Of a DNA stretch of 36,460 bases, positions 16,974 to 25,493 are shown in pieces. Position 1 is the stretch's first letter, and each line of letters starts with the position of its first letter. Origin of the DNA: Bacteroidetes bacterium GWE2_42_24. Lineage in GTDB: Bacteria; Bacteroidota; Bacteroidia; Bacteroidales; TTA-H9. The notes under the pieces were generated by a model. The model was not told the DNA's origin. It worked only from the letters and a program-made list of their open reading frames with translations, and made no database searches. The stretch lies in assembly GCA_001768515.1 (NCBI GenBank), contig MEOA01000050.1:1-36460 (forward strand). The letters are read 5' to 3'. Position numbers and translations under genes: made by a program.

Positions 16974-18512
16974 TTATTCTTTTTTGAGTTTCAATCTCAT
17001 TAATAAGCTCTGGGTTAAACTTTTCATTCTAGAGAATTCTTCATTTGTTAGGCCAAAATAACGTATCATTACTACAGAAACAACAATTGAAATTCCAGTT
17101 GTCATAACGAGTCTGACAAAACTATCAATTAAAAACAAGGAGGGAATAATGGTAAAACCTGCGGCCAGTATGATGGGCAAAGATGATTTTAGCACAACCG
17201 CCTCGAGATATGATCTAATATTAATTTCTGCAATTTTTTTTCCATAATACAATCTAACACATGCGGTTAAAAGGCTAATCAAAATTCCAACTATAAATAT
17301 GGTTTGAGGTGGCATACCAGCCTTAAACAGAAAATAAGCAGTGGGAATTGTCAAAGAAATAGCTAATAATCCGACAATAGTAATTTCCCTAATTCTTCCA
17401 ACAGCGCTAATAGCCGTGATTAAAGGAAAGGTAAATTTTTCGACCATCATGGCCAATATCATTAATCTTGTGAAGATTACAACGAAATCAGGTACATTTT
17501 CTAACCAAAGCTTTAACAAATAAGGAGCTTCAATAAAAACAGGGATAGAGAAAATTGCAAAAAGAAACACAGAAAATTTCGCTGCCATGACAGTTAATCG
17601 ATTCATTTGAGTACGATTTCCCCCTCCCTCACTCTTCATTATCTGTGGATTAATGGCCTGAGTCATACTGGCTGAAAAATTATTCAATTGAGATGTCAAT
17701 GTATTGGCTATACCATTAGCTGCATTTAAATTAACACCAAAGAACATATTCAACAATATACTTTTTGATTGAGTTATAACTATTGCAGAGGCAACCCCAA
17801 GCATATTCCAGCCGGCAAACGAAAGGATGCTCTTAATAAGAACCTTATCAATATAATCTTTCAACCTGATTTTACATTCAGCATATCTTATACGGCTATA
17901 TATTTGCATGATTATCCTAATCATTATTTGATTGATCAACACAAGAAATCCATATACTATAAGCTGATTAGAACCTAAATAAGATATATAAATAGCAATT
18001 CCAAGCCCTACCAATATTTGTAGCATCATTATCAATGAAATTGCCAGAAAATTTTCGTGGGCATTCATAACAGCATCAAAAGGCACAGAAATAACGGAGA
18101 CAAAAGTAGTAATTACCATGAAATGAAAAATTACTTTTGCATCATAAAGTCTACTAGGAGGTATATTTAACCAGTATTTGAACATCAACAAACCACCAAC
18201 TTCCATGATGAGAACCACCATAAAACCAATAAAAAAATGAATTACAAGTGTAGTATTAAAAGTACGCTTTACCAGGTCCATATCTCCACTACCTAAACTA
18301 TGCGACATAAAACGCATAGATGCTATTGACATAGATGAGTTTAAAAAGGATAACATACCTATTATCCCCGCTACCAATGAATAGATACCATAATCGGTTT
18401 CGCCTAATGCATTCAGAATTAACCTGGTTGTTATCAGACCTACAAGAAGTGTAAAAATCAATCGCGCATAAACAATACTTGTATTAATAATGACTCTGTT
18501 GGCAGCTTGCAA
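16974..18512 (-). CDS. wzx: Wzx-type oligosaccharide flippase
   Basis: 512 residues with about twelve to fourteen hydrophobic helices across the whole length. The N-terminus ANRVIINTSIVYARLIFTLL and GETDYGIYSLVAGIIGMLSFLNSSM matches the PST/MOP-superfamily exporters of polysaccharide loci. It would move undecaprenyl-linked repeat units across the inner membrane for polymerisation by the Wzy-like protein. It lies 88 bp downstream of the GT2-like gene and 6 bp upstream of the aminotransferase gene. A very basic C-terminal tail (LKLKKE) is normal for this group. Confidence 0.9.
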   Translation of the reverse strand: MQAANRVIINTSIVYARLIFTLLVGLITTRLILNALGETDYGIYSLVAGIIGMLSFLNSSMSIASMRFMSHSLGSGDMDLVKRTFNTTLVIHFFIGFMVVLIMEVGGLLMFKYWLNIPPSRLYDAKVIFHFMVITTFVSVISVPFDAVMNAHENFLAISLIMMLQILVGLGIAIYISYLGSNQLIVYGFLVLINQIMIRIIMQIYSRIRYAECKIRLKDYIDKVLIKSILSFAGWNMLGVASAIVITQSKSILLNMFFGVNLNAANGIANTLTSQLNNFSASMTQAINPQIMKSEGGGNRTQMNRLTVMAAKFSVFLFAIFSIPVFIEAPYLLKLWLENVPDFVVIFTRLMILAMMVEKFTFPLITAISAVGRIREITIVGLLAISLTIPTAYFLFKAGMPPQTIFIVGILISLLTACVRLYYGKKIAEINIRSYLEAVVLKSSLPIILAAGFTIIPSLFLIDSFVRLVMTTGISIVVSVVMIRYFGLTNEEFSRMKSLTQSLLMRLKLKKE

Positions 18513-18600
18513 GGGTATTTGAATTAGATGTTAACTATAAAATATAATCAAGACATATAGATATTCTGCAAATTTAAGGGAAGCTCTTAGCGAGAATTTG

Positions 18601-19539
18601 CTAATCTCGATTTAAAATAAATCGTTTCACTTTAGCTTTAAATTCCATTGGTAGCTTTTGTATTATTCGTTTAACCCAAGACAATCGATATTGCTTCTGA
18701 ATGAAATCTAACAGTTGAGCGTCTGGGCTAATGTCTAACGGAAATATGGCATCCACCTCCTCTTCATAGATTCTTTGATTAAGATATATATCGTTAACTC
18801 CACAATGCTCGCCTGAGCCATCAAGCCCATAATTTCGGACTCTAGAAATAACTGGAAAAATTGAATACATACCTTTATCAACTAAATGAACTGCAACAAC
18901 ACCATCGACCAAAAGTGCTCCAGACTTTCGCATACTTTGAATTTGACCAGTACAATTTTCAGCAATTTCCTTAAACTTAGAAATCTTTGTTTCATTGTCT
19001 ACAAAAGAATTAAATTCTTTCATACTCCAATCTACCTTCACCCATTTCTTTTTCCATATTCCAACACCCCAAGCTACGAATCCAAATCGCAGATATACAT
19101 CATTTTTATAAAATAAGGGCATTTCAAAAGGGGAATTGTACCCAGAAACTGAAAAAATATCGCTTCTATCTTCATAAGCAATTAATCCCTTATTTACAAA
19201 TGAAAGGAAATTTGGCGCTAAAAAGTTATCATCTTCCAGAAATATCAATTTATCATGATTTTCAAAAACATAATTAATAGCTTGTGGAATTGATCTTTGA
19301 GATCCTAAATTCATCTTCCACTCAAGAATTTCAATTTCTTTAAATCCTGTAATACTTTTTAAATATAGCCGAACAGCATTAACTTTATCTTCATCAGAAA
19401 TATTGGCAGCTGCATCAGAAACTACATATAAAATACTATCCTTAGCAATTTTATTATGTTTTAAAGACTCTACACATCTAATCAAGTGATCAAGGCGAGT
19501 ATAGACTGATATTAATATAGGAGCATAATCCATAACCAA
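18601..19539 (-). CDS. GT2/GT13-like glycosyltransferase
   Basis: 312 residues with a GT-A-like N-terminal domain. ILISVYTRLDHLIRCVESL is the usual opening strand-helix, SILYVVSDAA marks the nucleotide-binding region and KLIFLEDDNFLAPNFL (about 111-126) contains the acidic EDD metal-binding motif. FGFVAWGVGIWKKKW follows, as in bacterial proteins related to GNT-I-like transferases. It has no membrane segment and probably adds one sugar in the cytoplasm. Flanked by an acyltransferase and the flippase. Confidence 0.8.
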   Translation of the reverse strand: MVMDYAPILISVYTRLDHLIRCVESLKHNKIAKDSILYVVSDAAANISDEDKVNAVRLYLKSITGFKEIEILEWKMNLGSQRSIPQAINYVFENHDKLIFLEDDNFLAPNFLSFVNKGLIAYEDRSDIFSVSGYNSPFEMPLFYKNDVYLRFGFVAWGVGIWKKKWVKVDWSMKEFNSFVDNETKISKFKEIAENCTGQIQSMRKSGALLVDGVVAVHLVDKGMYSIFPVISRVRNYGLDGSGEHCGVNDIYLNQRIYEEEVDAIFPLDISPDAQLLDFIQKQYRLSWVKRIIQKLPMEFKAKVKRFILNRD

Positions 19540-19592
19540 TTATTTATACATTAACTCTAATGTGTTTTTAATAAACTCAGATAACAATTTCC

Positions 19593-20747
19593 CTAAATAG
19601 GTCTTGACACTACTATCTCATACTTCTTTTTCAATAATAGAAATGGTTTCTCAATAATTCGATATGATATAATTGATATTACAATAGTGAAAAATAGCCC
19701 AAAGACAAATGCGGATAAGGGATTTAATGACAGTCCAATATTAATCTTGAAAAGAGCATGAGCCATTGCCATTCCCAGAGTATGATATACGTATAAGCCA
19801 TAAGACCTTTTGCCTAAAAACACAAATGCACTAATTGAAAAAAAATATATAAGTTTCTTGTTATGTAGAACTGAAAACACAATAAAAGATGTCAATAGTC
19901 CAACAATGGAATAGGTTAATGTTAGCCAATATGAAATAAATTGCACATTGGGCAACTGTATTACAACTAAAAATAGAAGTATGCCAATAATAAGAAAATA
20001 TATTGATTTAAAACGAGTTAACAAAAAATCAAATCCTCCAAAACCCAGAGCAATACCTAAGATGATTGATTCAAAATGTGTAAAAGGCAAAACATATATA
20101 GCTGGGTGAGGTACCTTATTATAAATAAACGCAATTCGTGCTAGATTAAAAATAACAACACTCAAAACAAACCATATAATCTTTGTTCGATGTGATGATC
20201 GAGTTAAAATAAAAATCAAGACTGGGATAAAAACATAAAACTGTTCTTCATAAGCAATAGTCCACAAGTGTGTTATAAAAGGAAGTAAATCATACCCATG
20301 AGTTATGCAAAAAATATTATCGGTAAAGGTAAGTAGTCCAATTAAACGCGTTAAGATAGGACTGGTAACAACACCGTCTACAATAATTAAAAAATATAGT
20401 ATTGAGAAACCAACGAAAAAGTAATACACTGGCCAAATACGAAAGACTCTTCGTGCATAAAATTTTCTAAAACTTATTGTTCCGGATTTTAAATTTTCTG
20501 AGATAAGTAATTTCGTAAACAAATATGCTGATAATGAAAAAAACAGATCAACTCCAATCCAGCCAAAATTGAACACGGAAGATAAATATGGAATGTTTGA
20601 AAGAAGACTTTGATGACTAATAAAAACTAATAAGAAAGCAAAAAATCTGAGTCCATCCAGTTCTGGAAAATACATCCTTTCATTTTTTGCTTGTTCAAAT
20701 TCGCTCTCCCGATTGTGCATTTGTAAGATATTAATTACGAAATTCAA
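19593..20747 (-). CDS. Acyltransferase-3 (OafA/YrhL-type) membrane protein
   Basis: 384 residues, about ten membrane helices. YFPELDGLRFFAFLLVFISHQ carries the family signature, with the His of the first helix. GWIGVDLFFSLSAYLFTKLL and RKFYARRVFRIWPVYYFF are the next conserved blocks. This family acetylates or otherwise acylates surface glycans from the membrane. The Met of YFPELD is preceded by 24 residues that include another Met (MHNRES); the earlier start is uncertain. Likely decorates the repeat unit. Confidence 0.87.
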   Translation of the reverse strand: MNFVINILQMHNRESEFEQAKNERMYFPELDGLRFFAFLLVFISHQSLLSNIPYLSSVFNFGWIGVDLFFSLSAYLFTKLLISENLKSGTISFRKFYARRVFRIWPVYYFFVGFSILYFLIIVDGVVTSPILTRLIGLLTFTDNIFCITHGYDLLPFITHLWTIAYEEQFYVFIPVLIFILTRSSHRTKIIWFVLSVVIFNLARIAFIYNKVPHPAIYVLPFTHFESIILGIALGFGGFDFLLTRFKSIYFLIIGILLFLVVIQLPNVQFISYWLTLTYSIVGLLTSFIVFSVLHNKKLIYFFSISAFVFLGKRSYGLYVYHTLGMAMAHALFKINIGLSLNPLSAFVFGLFFTIVISIISYRIIEKPFLLLKKKYEIVVSRPI

Positions 20748-20770
20748 TAAATAAGGCCAGTTCTCTACTA

Positions 20771-21424
20771 TTATTTAAAGACTTTCTCATCAGGATTCCT
20801 TTTTCTCCTCACATTTGCTGGATTTCCATAAGCAATAACATTAGGTCCAATGTCTTTTACGACAACACTGCCAGCTCCAATAACAGAGTTTTCTCCAATT
20901 GTTATATGATCAATAACTGTAGATCCTGCTCCAATAAATACACCATTACCTATTTTTACATGACTACAAATAACAGAGTTTGGTGAAATATTTACAAAAT
21001 CACCTATAACACTATCATGATCTACAATAGAGGCAGTATCAATTATACAACATTTTCCAATTTTGACATTATTCTGAATTACAGCACTTTGAACAACACA
21101 AACTCCTCGTTGAATCAATGCATCAGAACTAATAATGCTATGTTGGGATTTTATACTTACGATATTCTTATTTAGTTCCCCCAAAATATTAAATATCCTC
21201 TGTCGAATAATGTTCTCTCCAATCCCAATATGCATTTTAAATTGATGAAATTCATTTTGACCTAAGAAAAAATCTATATTTCCAAAAACAGTCAATCCAT
21301 TTATATTTGTTCCATTGGGTTCTGTAGAAATATATCCAACAGGGTCAAATTGTTCCATTATGGCAATTTTAGCCATTTTTACGGCATGCCCACCTGCACC
21401 GAATATAATTAACTTTTCTCCCAT
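20771..21424 (-). CDS. NeuD/PglD/VioB-like sugar acetyltransferase
   Basis: About 217 residues from MGEKLIIFGAGGHAVKMAK. Upstream in-frame ATGs at 21436 and 21472 would overlap the preceding gene, whose stop is at 21429-21431. FGAGGHA is the family's substrate-binding glycine loop and the C-terminal half is a hexapeptide beta-helix ending in IGAGSVVVKDIGPNVIAYGNPA. DTASIVDHDSVIG contains the catalytic His found in PglD-type enzymes. It directly follows a VioA-like aminotransferase, so acetylation of a dTDP- or UDP-4-amino-4,6-dideoxyhexose, as by VioB, is a good inference. Confidence 0.88.
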   Translation of the reverse strand: MGEKLIIFGAGGHAVKMAKIAIMEQFDPVGYISTEPNGTNINGLTVFGNIDFFLGQNEFHQFKMHIGIGENIIRQRIFNILGELNKNIVSIKSQHSIISSDALIQRGVCVVQSAVIQNNVKIGKCCIIDTASIVDHDSVIGDFVNISPNSVICSHVKIGNGVFIGAGSTVIDHITIGENSVIGAGSVVVKDIGPNVIAYGNPANVRRKRNPDEKVFK

Positions 21425-21428
21425 CACA

Positions 21429-22502
21429 TTATGCATTGTTAATAATTTCACATATTCTGATAACCTCGTCACTAGTCAAATAATCAGACATTGGTAAGCA
21501 CAAAATACGATTCGAAATGTCAAATGATATGCTACATTCAATTTTATCACTAAAAACAGTTTCAAGACTTGGGCTAAAGTATTCTCTGGGGAATATTTTT
21601 TTATTGCTTAAAACTTCTACTAGATTGTTCTTATACTGCTTGGAGGATAAAATTACAGGCATATAGGAATAGTTAATTTCTTCATTAATTTTTTGAAAAC
21701 TAATGTTAGAATTAGTTTTTAAAATATCTACATATAGCTCATACATTTTTTTTCTATGCAGCAAAGATGCCGGAAAGTATTTCAAATTAATGATACCCAT
21801 AGCAGCACAGAATTCAATCAGCTTGGCATTTGTACCATAAGTCTGTATAATTGTTTTACTTTTATCCAAGCCAAAATATGCTAATCTTCTAATTGCGTCT
21901 TCCATCTCAATGCTATGTACAAACAATACTCCACCCTCTACAGTATGCATTGCTTTAGTGGCATTAAAACTCGTCATAGAAATATCCCCATATGAAAAAA
22001 TGGATTTCCCTTTATAATTGACCCCAAATGCATGAGCGCCATCATAAATAACATTTAAATTGTGCTTCATCGCAATTTTTTCTATGGCTTCAACATCACA
22101 AGGATTGCTATAAACATGTACTGCTAAAATTGCAGTCGTTTTCTGCGTTATCTTCTCTTCAATCTTATTAACGTTAATATTTAATGTTTCGGGATCAATG
22201 TCAACATAAACAGGTTTGCAGTTCTCCCAAATAAGCGAACTTGAGGTCGCAACATGTGTGAATGGCGTTGTAATGACTTCACCTGCTATATTTAAAGCCC
22301 GGATAGCAATCTGTAGTGCTAAGGTACCATTACCCAATCCAACAAGATTTTGAATATTTGTGAACTTTCTTAGATCCTCTTCAAACTCCTGAAACAGTGG
22401 ACCATCATTAGTTAGCAGATGATTATCCCAAGAACTTCTAATTTTATCAATAAACTCTTCCAGTGGAGGTAAAAAACTTTTGGTAACATAGATTGGTTTC
22501 AT
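21429..22502 (-). CDS. DegT-family sugar aminotransferase, VioA/FdtB-like
   Basis: 357 residues. The N-terminus IYVTKSFLPPLEEFID and LTNDGPLFQEFEEDL strongly recall the VioA/FdtB group of dTDP-amino sugar enzymes. D154 in VIYDGAHAFG and K183 in TSFNATKAMHTVEGG are the PLP-binding residues. The group makes dTDP-4-amino-4,6-dideoxyglucose or 3-amino-3,6-dideoxy sugars. rmlA and rmlC lie just upstream and a VioB-like acetyltransferase just downstream, consistent with a dTDP-linked acetamido-dideoxyhexose. The 4,6-dehydratase RmlB needed for this is not in the window. Confidence 0.88.
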   Translation of the reverse strand: MKPIYVTKSFLPPLEEFIDKIRSSWDNHLLTNDGPLFQEFEEDLRKFTNIQNLVGLGNGTLALQIAIRALNIAGEVITTPFTHVATSSSLIWENCKPVYVDIDPETLNINVNKIEEKITQKTTAILAVHVYSNPCDVEAIEKIAMKHNLNVIYDGAHAFGVNYKGKSIFSYGDISMTSFNATKAMHTVEGGVLFVHSIEMEDAIRRLAYFGLDKSKTIIQTYGTNAKLIEFCAAMGIINLKYFPASLLHRKKMYELYVDILKTNSNISFQKINEEINYSYMPVILSSKQYKNNLVEVLSNKKIFPREYFSPSLETVFSDKIECSISFDISNRILCLPMSDYLTSDEVIRICEIINNA

Positions 22503-22513
22503 TATAAATAAAT

Positions 22514-23062
22514 TTAGGTTATTAACTCATTAATAGCTTCCTGGAAACTTGGAGCTTGTTCGTCTTTATCTGACACTATTGGATCAAATATTTCCCAATC
22601 AATTTGCAGATCCGGATCATTAAATCGAATTGATCTTTCGTCCGTTTTAGAAAATGGTTTTGTGCATTTATAAATAAAAACAGCCTCCTTTGATAAAACA
22701 GATAGACCATGTGCAAACCCAGGGGGAATCCAAAATTGAAGTTTGTTCATTTGCGAAAGCTCTATCGAAAAATACTTTCCAAATGTTTTTGAGGAGGGTC
22801 TCAAATCAACGGCTACATCAAGAACCTTTCCAAATGCTACCCTTGCTAACTTCCCCTGCGCATTTTTTCCCACTTGATAATGCAAACCTCTAATGACATT
22901 TTGGACAGAATAAGATTGATTCTCTTGTACAAAAACCTCTTTAAATCCAAAATCCTTGTACACAGAATCATTATAGGATTCGAAAAAATCACCTCTGTTA
23001 TCTTGATAAACATCTGGCTCAAATATTAAAAGACCTTCTATTCTTGTTTCAATAATTTTCAT
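22514..23062 (-). CDS. rmlC: dTDP-4-dehydrorhamnose 3,5-epimerase-like RmlC
   Basis: 182 residues, normal for RmlC. VYQDNRGDFFESYND at the N-terminus, NVIRGLHYQ with the catalytic His, AVDLRPSSKTFGKYFSIEL and WIPPGFAHGLSVL are diagnostic cupin blocks. Its usual job is epimerising dTDP-4-keto-6-deoxyglucose at C3 and C5. RmlD is not visible here. It sits 11 bp upstream of a VioA/FdtB-like aminotransferase, so it may serve an amino-sugar branch or rhamnose with RmlB/RmlD from elsewhere. Confidence 0.92.
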   Translation of the reverse strand: MKIIETRIEGLLIFEPDVYQDNRGDFFESYNDSVYKDFGFKEVFVQENQSYSVQNVIRGLHYQVGKNAQGKLARVAFGKVLDVAVDLRPSSKTFGKYFSIELSQMNKLQFWIPPGFAHGLSVLSKEAVFIYKCTKPFSKTDERSIRFNDPDLQIDWEIFDPIVSDKDEQAPSFQEAINELIT

Positions 23063-23157
23063 AGGATGTTTTCATAGAAATTACTTTGGTAAACAGTTTA
23101 CTGAATAATTATGAGGCAAATATTCTACTATATTTCGAGCAATCAATATAGCAAGTA

Positions 23158-24024
23158 TTAAAGTTTTTGCAAGTATTCTCCATATGAGCTTTTACCTTGG
23201 AATTTTATGTTTTTTTTCAATGTATCTCTATCTATAAAACTCAAAGAATAAGCAATTTCCTCTATACACGCAATCTTCAAACTTGTACGCTTTTCAACTG
23301 CTTTCACAAACTCAGTAGCTTCAGTCATGGCCTCATGGGTTCCCGTATCCAACCAGGCAAAGCCACGACTCAGAACCTGCAGCTTCAACGCCTGCAACTT
23401 TAAATAGGCATCATTTACAGCGGTAATTTCCAGTTCACCTCTAGCGGAGGGTTTCACCTGAGCAGCAATATCGATAACAGAATTTGGATAGAAATATAAC
23501 CCGACTACAGCATAGTTACTTTTAGGAAACAAGGGCTTCTCTTCAATGCTGAGTACGGTACCTTCGGAGTCAAACTCAGCAACGCCATATCGCTCCGGAT
23601 CCTCCACATAATAACCAAAAACGACTGCTTTCTGTTCTTCGAAAACAGTTTGAACCGAGCGAGCCAACAATTGTTGCAAACCGGCACCATAAAAGATGTT
23701 GTCGCCCAGCACAAGACAAACATCGTCGTTGCCGATAAAATCCCTGCCGAGGATGAAAGCCTGTGCAAGACCGTCGGGGGAGGGTTGTTCCACATAGCTA
23801 AACTTTAGCCCTAACTGGCTTCCGTCTCCGAAAAGTTTTTCAAAGTTTGGCAAATCATGTGGGGTGGAGATTATGAGTATTTCTCTTATCCCGGCCAACA
23901 TTAAAACCGATAAAGGATAATAGATCATCGGTTTGTCGTAAATAGGGAGTAGTTGTTTTGAGACCACCTTAGTTATAGGATGGAGGCGAGTGCCAGAGCC
24001 GCCGGCGAGGATGATGCCTTTCAT
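23158..24024 (-). CDS. rmlA: Glucose-1-phosphate thymidylyltransferase RmlA
   Basis: 288 residues, normal length. [17 protein letters not shown] is the nucleotide-binding signature, followed by [27 protein letters not shown] and [21 protein letters not shown], all characteristic of RmlA. Makes dTDP-glucose from dTTP and glucose-1-phosphate, feeding dTDP-deoxysugar synthesis. The start codon is 36 bp from an inverted-repeat element at 24061-24140, so the repeat lies in its leader. Confidence 0.96.
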   Translation of the reverse strand: MKGIILAGGSGTRLHPITKVVSKQLLPIYDKPMIYYPLSVLMLAGIREILIISTPHDLPNFEKLFGDGSQLGLKFSYVEQPSPDGLAQAFILGRDFIGNDDVCLVLGDNIFYGAGLQQLLARSVQTVFEEQKAVVFGYYVEDPERYGVAEFDSEGTVLSIEEKPLFPKSNYAVVGLYFYPNSVIDIAAQVKPSARGELEITAVNDAYLKLQALKLQVLSRGFAWLDTGTHEAMTEATEFVKAVEKRTSLKIACIEEIAYSLSFIDRDTLKKNIKFQGKSSYGEYLQKL

Positions 24025-24060
24025 GTTTTTCGTTTGTTATACGTTATTCGTGACTCACTT

Positions 24061-24140
24061 GAACACTGATGACGCTGATAAAACAGATTTTCACTGATTT
24101 GTATCTGTGGTTATCAGTCTAATCTGTGTGATCTGTGTTC
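24061..24140. repeat. ORF-less GAACAC inverted-repeat element (MITE-like), capG-rmlA junction
   Basis: An 80-bp imperfect inverted repeat. It begins GAACACTGATGACGCTGAT and ends ATCTGTGTGATCTGTGTTC, whose complement is GAACACAGATCACACAGAT. The arms match the ends of the element enclosing the GxxExxY gene at 26680-27141. Confidence 0.85.
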
Positions 24141-24151
24141 TAACCCAATCA

Positions 24152-24190
24152 GAACACTGATGACGCTGATTAGACAGATTTACACTGATT
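24152..24190. repeat. Half copy of the GAACAC repeat
   Basis: One arm only: GAACACTGATGACGCTGATT then AGACAGATTTACACTGATT, running into the stop codon of capG (24190-24192). It lies 11 bp from the full inverted repeat at 24061-24140 in the same orientation as that repeat's left arm. Confidence 0.85.
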
Positions 24191-25326
24191 TATATTTCGC
24201 TCCAAACAGTTCGTTTGATGTAATCGGTATAACTAAGAATGATGCGCACCACTTTATCAGAAACGTTCGGCATGGAGTAGTCCCCCACTTGTCTGAAATT
24301 CCGTTCTTCACCAGTTTTCTGATATTGAAGCTGTACCAGCCCTTGCATAACCCTTTCTGGATTTAACCCAACCATCATCACCGAGGCTTCTTCCATGGCC
24401 TCTGGGCGTTCGTGGGCTTCACGGATGTTGAGGGCTTTAAAATTGAGTATGGAAGACTCTTCTGAAATAGTGCCACTATCTGATAAGACAGTGGTTGAAT
24501 TAATCTGTAAAGCAAGGTAATCGCTCAGCCCCATCGGCTTCATCAGGCGAACCCGGGGATGAAACTGCACGTTGTGCTTCTCGATCATCTTGCGGGTGCG
24601 TGGATGAGTAGATACAATCACGGGGTAATCGAACTTTTCGGCTATCTGATTTAAGATATCTACAAGATTGAAAAAATTCTTTTCTGAAGCTATATTCTCT
24701 TCTCTATGCGCAGAAACAACAAAATACTCACCTTTAGTAAGACCTATGGTGTTTAAAACAGTTGATTGCATCACCTTCGGCATATACTTATTCAGCACCT
24801 CGAACATTGGGCTACCGGTCTTAATAATCCGATCGGGTCGAAGTCCTTCTGCCAGTAAATACTCTCTTGCGATATCACTATATGTCAGGTTGATATCAGA
24901 GATATGATCTACTATCTTTCTGTTGGTCTCCTCCGGAACACGCTGATCAAAACACCTGTTACCGGCCTCCATATGAAAGATAGGGATGTGGCGTTTCTTG
25001 GCAGCGATGGCGCACAGGCATGAATTGGTATCACCAAGGACCAGAAAAGCATCTGGCTTTTCTTGCTCCAGAACCGGATCAATATTTATAAGTATCTGTC
25101 CGGCTGTGGATGTCGCATTGTTACCAGCAGCATTCAGGAAGTAGTCGGGACGACGGAGACCCAGGTCTTCGAAAAATACCTCGTTGAGTTCGTAGTCATA
25201 GTTCTGGCCGGTGTGAACCAACACGTGATCTATGGCCTTGGAGGCATCGAGTTTTTGAAGGACGCAGGAGAGGCGGATTATCTCGGGGCGGGTGCCGACG
25301 ACGGTTAATACTTTGAGTTTTTTCAT
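24190..25326 (-). CDS. capG: UDP-GlcNAc 2-epimerase family, CapG-like (UDP-L-FucNAc synthesis)
   Basis: 378 residues, normal for the WecB/CapG family. VVGTRPEIIR, VHTGQNYDYELN, VLGDTNSCL, HMEAGNRCFDQRVPEETNR, VVSAHREENI and LSDSGTISEESS are the family's conserved blocks with catalytic Asp, Glu and His residues. With CapE and CapF upstream in the same operon, the expected reaction is C2 epimerisation of UDP-2-acetamido-2,6-dideoxy-L-talose to UDP-L-FucNAc, as in Staphylococcus aureus capsule types 5 and 8. Its leader and its end are both occupied by GAACAC repeats. Confidence 0.93.
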   Translation of the reverse strand: MKKLKVLTVVGTRPEIIRLSCVLQKLDASKAIDHVLVHTGQNYDYELNEVFFEDLGLRRPDYFLNAAGNNATSTAGQILINIDPVLEQEKPDAFLVLGDTNSCLCAIAAKKRHIPIFHMEAGNRCFDQRVPEETNRKIVDHISDINLTYSDIAREYLLAEGLRPDRIIKTGSPMFEVLNKYMPKVMQSTVLNTIGLTKGEYFVVSAHREENIASEKNFFNLVDILNQIAEKFDYPVIVSTHPRTRKMIEKHNVQFHPRVRLMKPMGLSDYLALQINSTTVLSDSGTISEESSILNFKALNIREAHERPEAMEEASVMMVGLNPERVMQGLVQLQYQKTGEERNFRQVGDYSMPNVSDKVVRIILSYTDYIKRTVWSEI

Positions 25327-25340
25327 TCTATTATGGATTG

Positions 25341-25470
25341 GAACACTGATGACACAGATAATGCAGATTTACACTGATTGAATATTTAGTGATATTCGCG
25401 CTATTGTTTTACCTGTGTAAACCTGATTTCCTATCTGTGATAATCTATTAAATCAGTGTCATCAGTGTTC
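25341..25470. repeat. ORF-less GAACAC inverted-repeat element (MITE-like), capF-capG junction
   Basis: A 130-bp element starting GAACACTGATGACACAGAT and ending ATCAGTGTCATCAGTGTTC. The outer 15 bases of the two arms are identical as inverted repeats (GAACACTGATGACAC). It begins 14 bp before the capG start codon and ends 23 bp after the capF stop. Confidence 0.88.
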
Positions 25471-25493
25471 TAAAAAAAATCTTGGTGTTTTAT

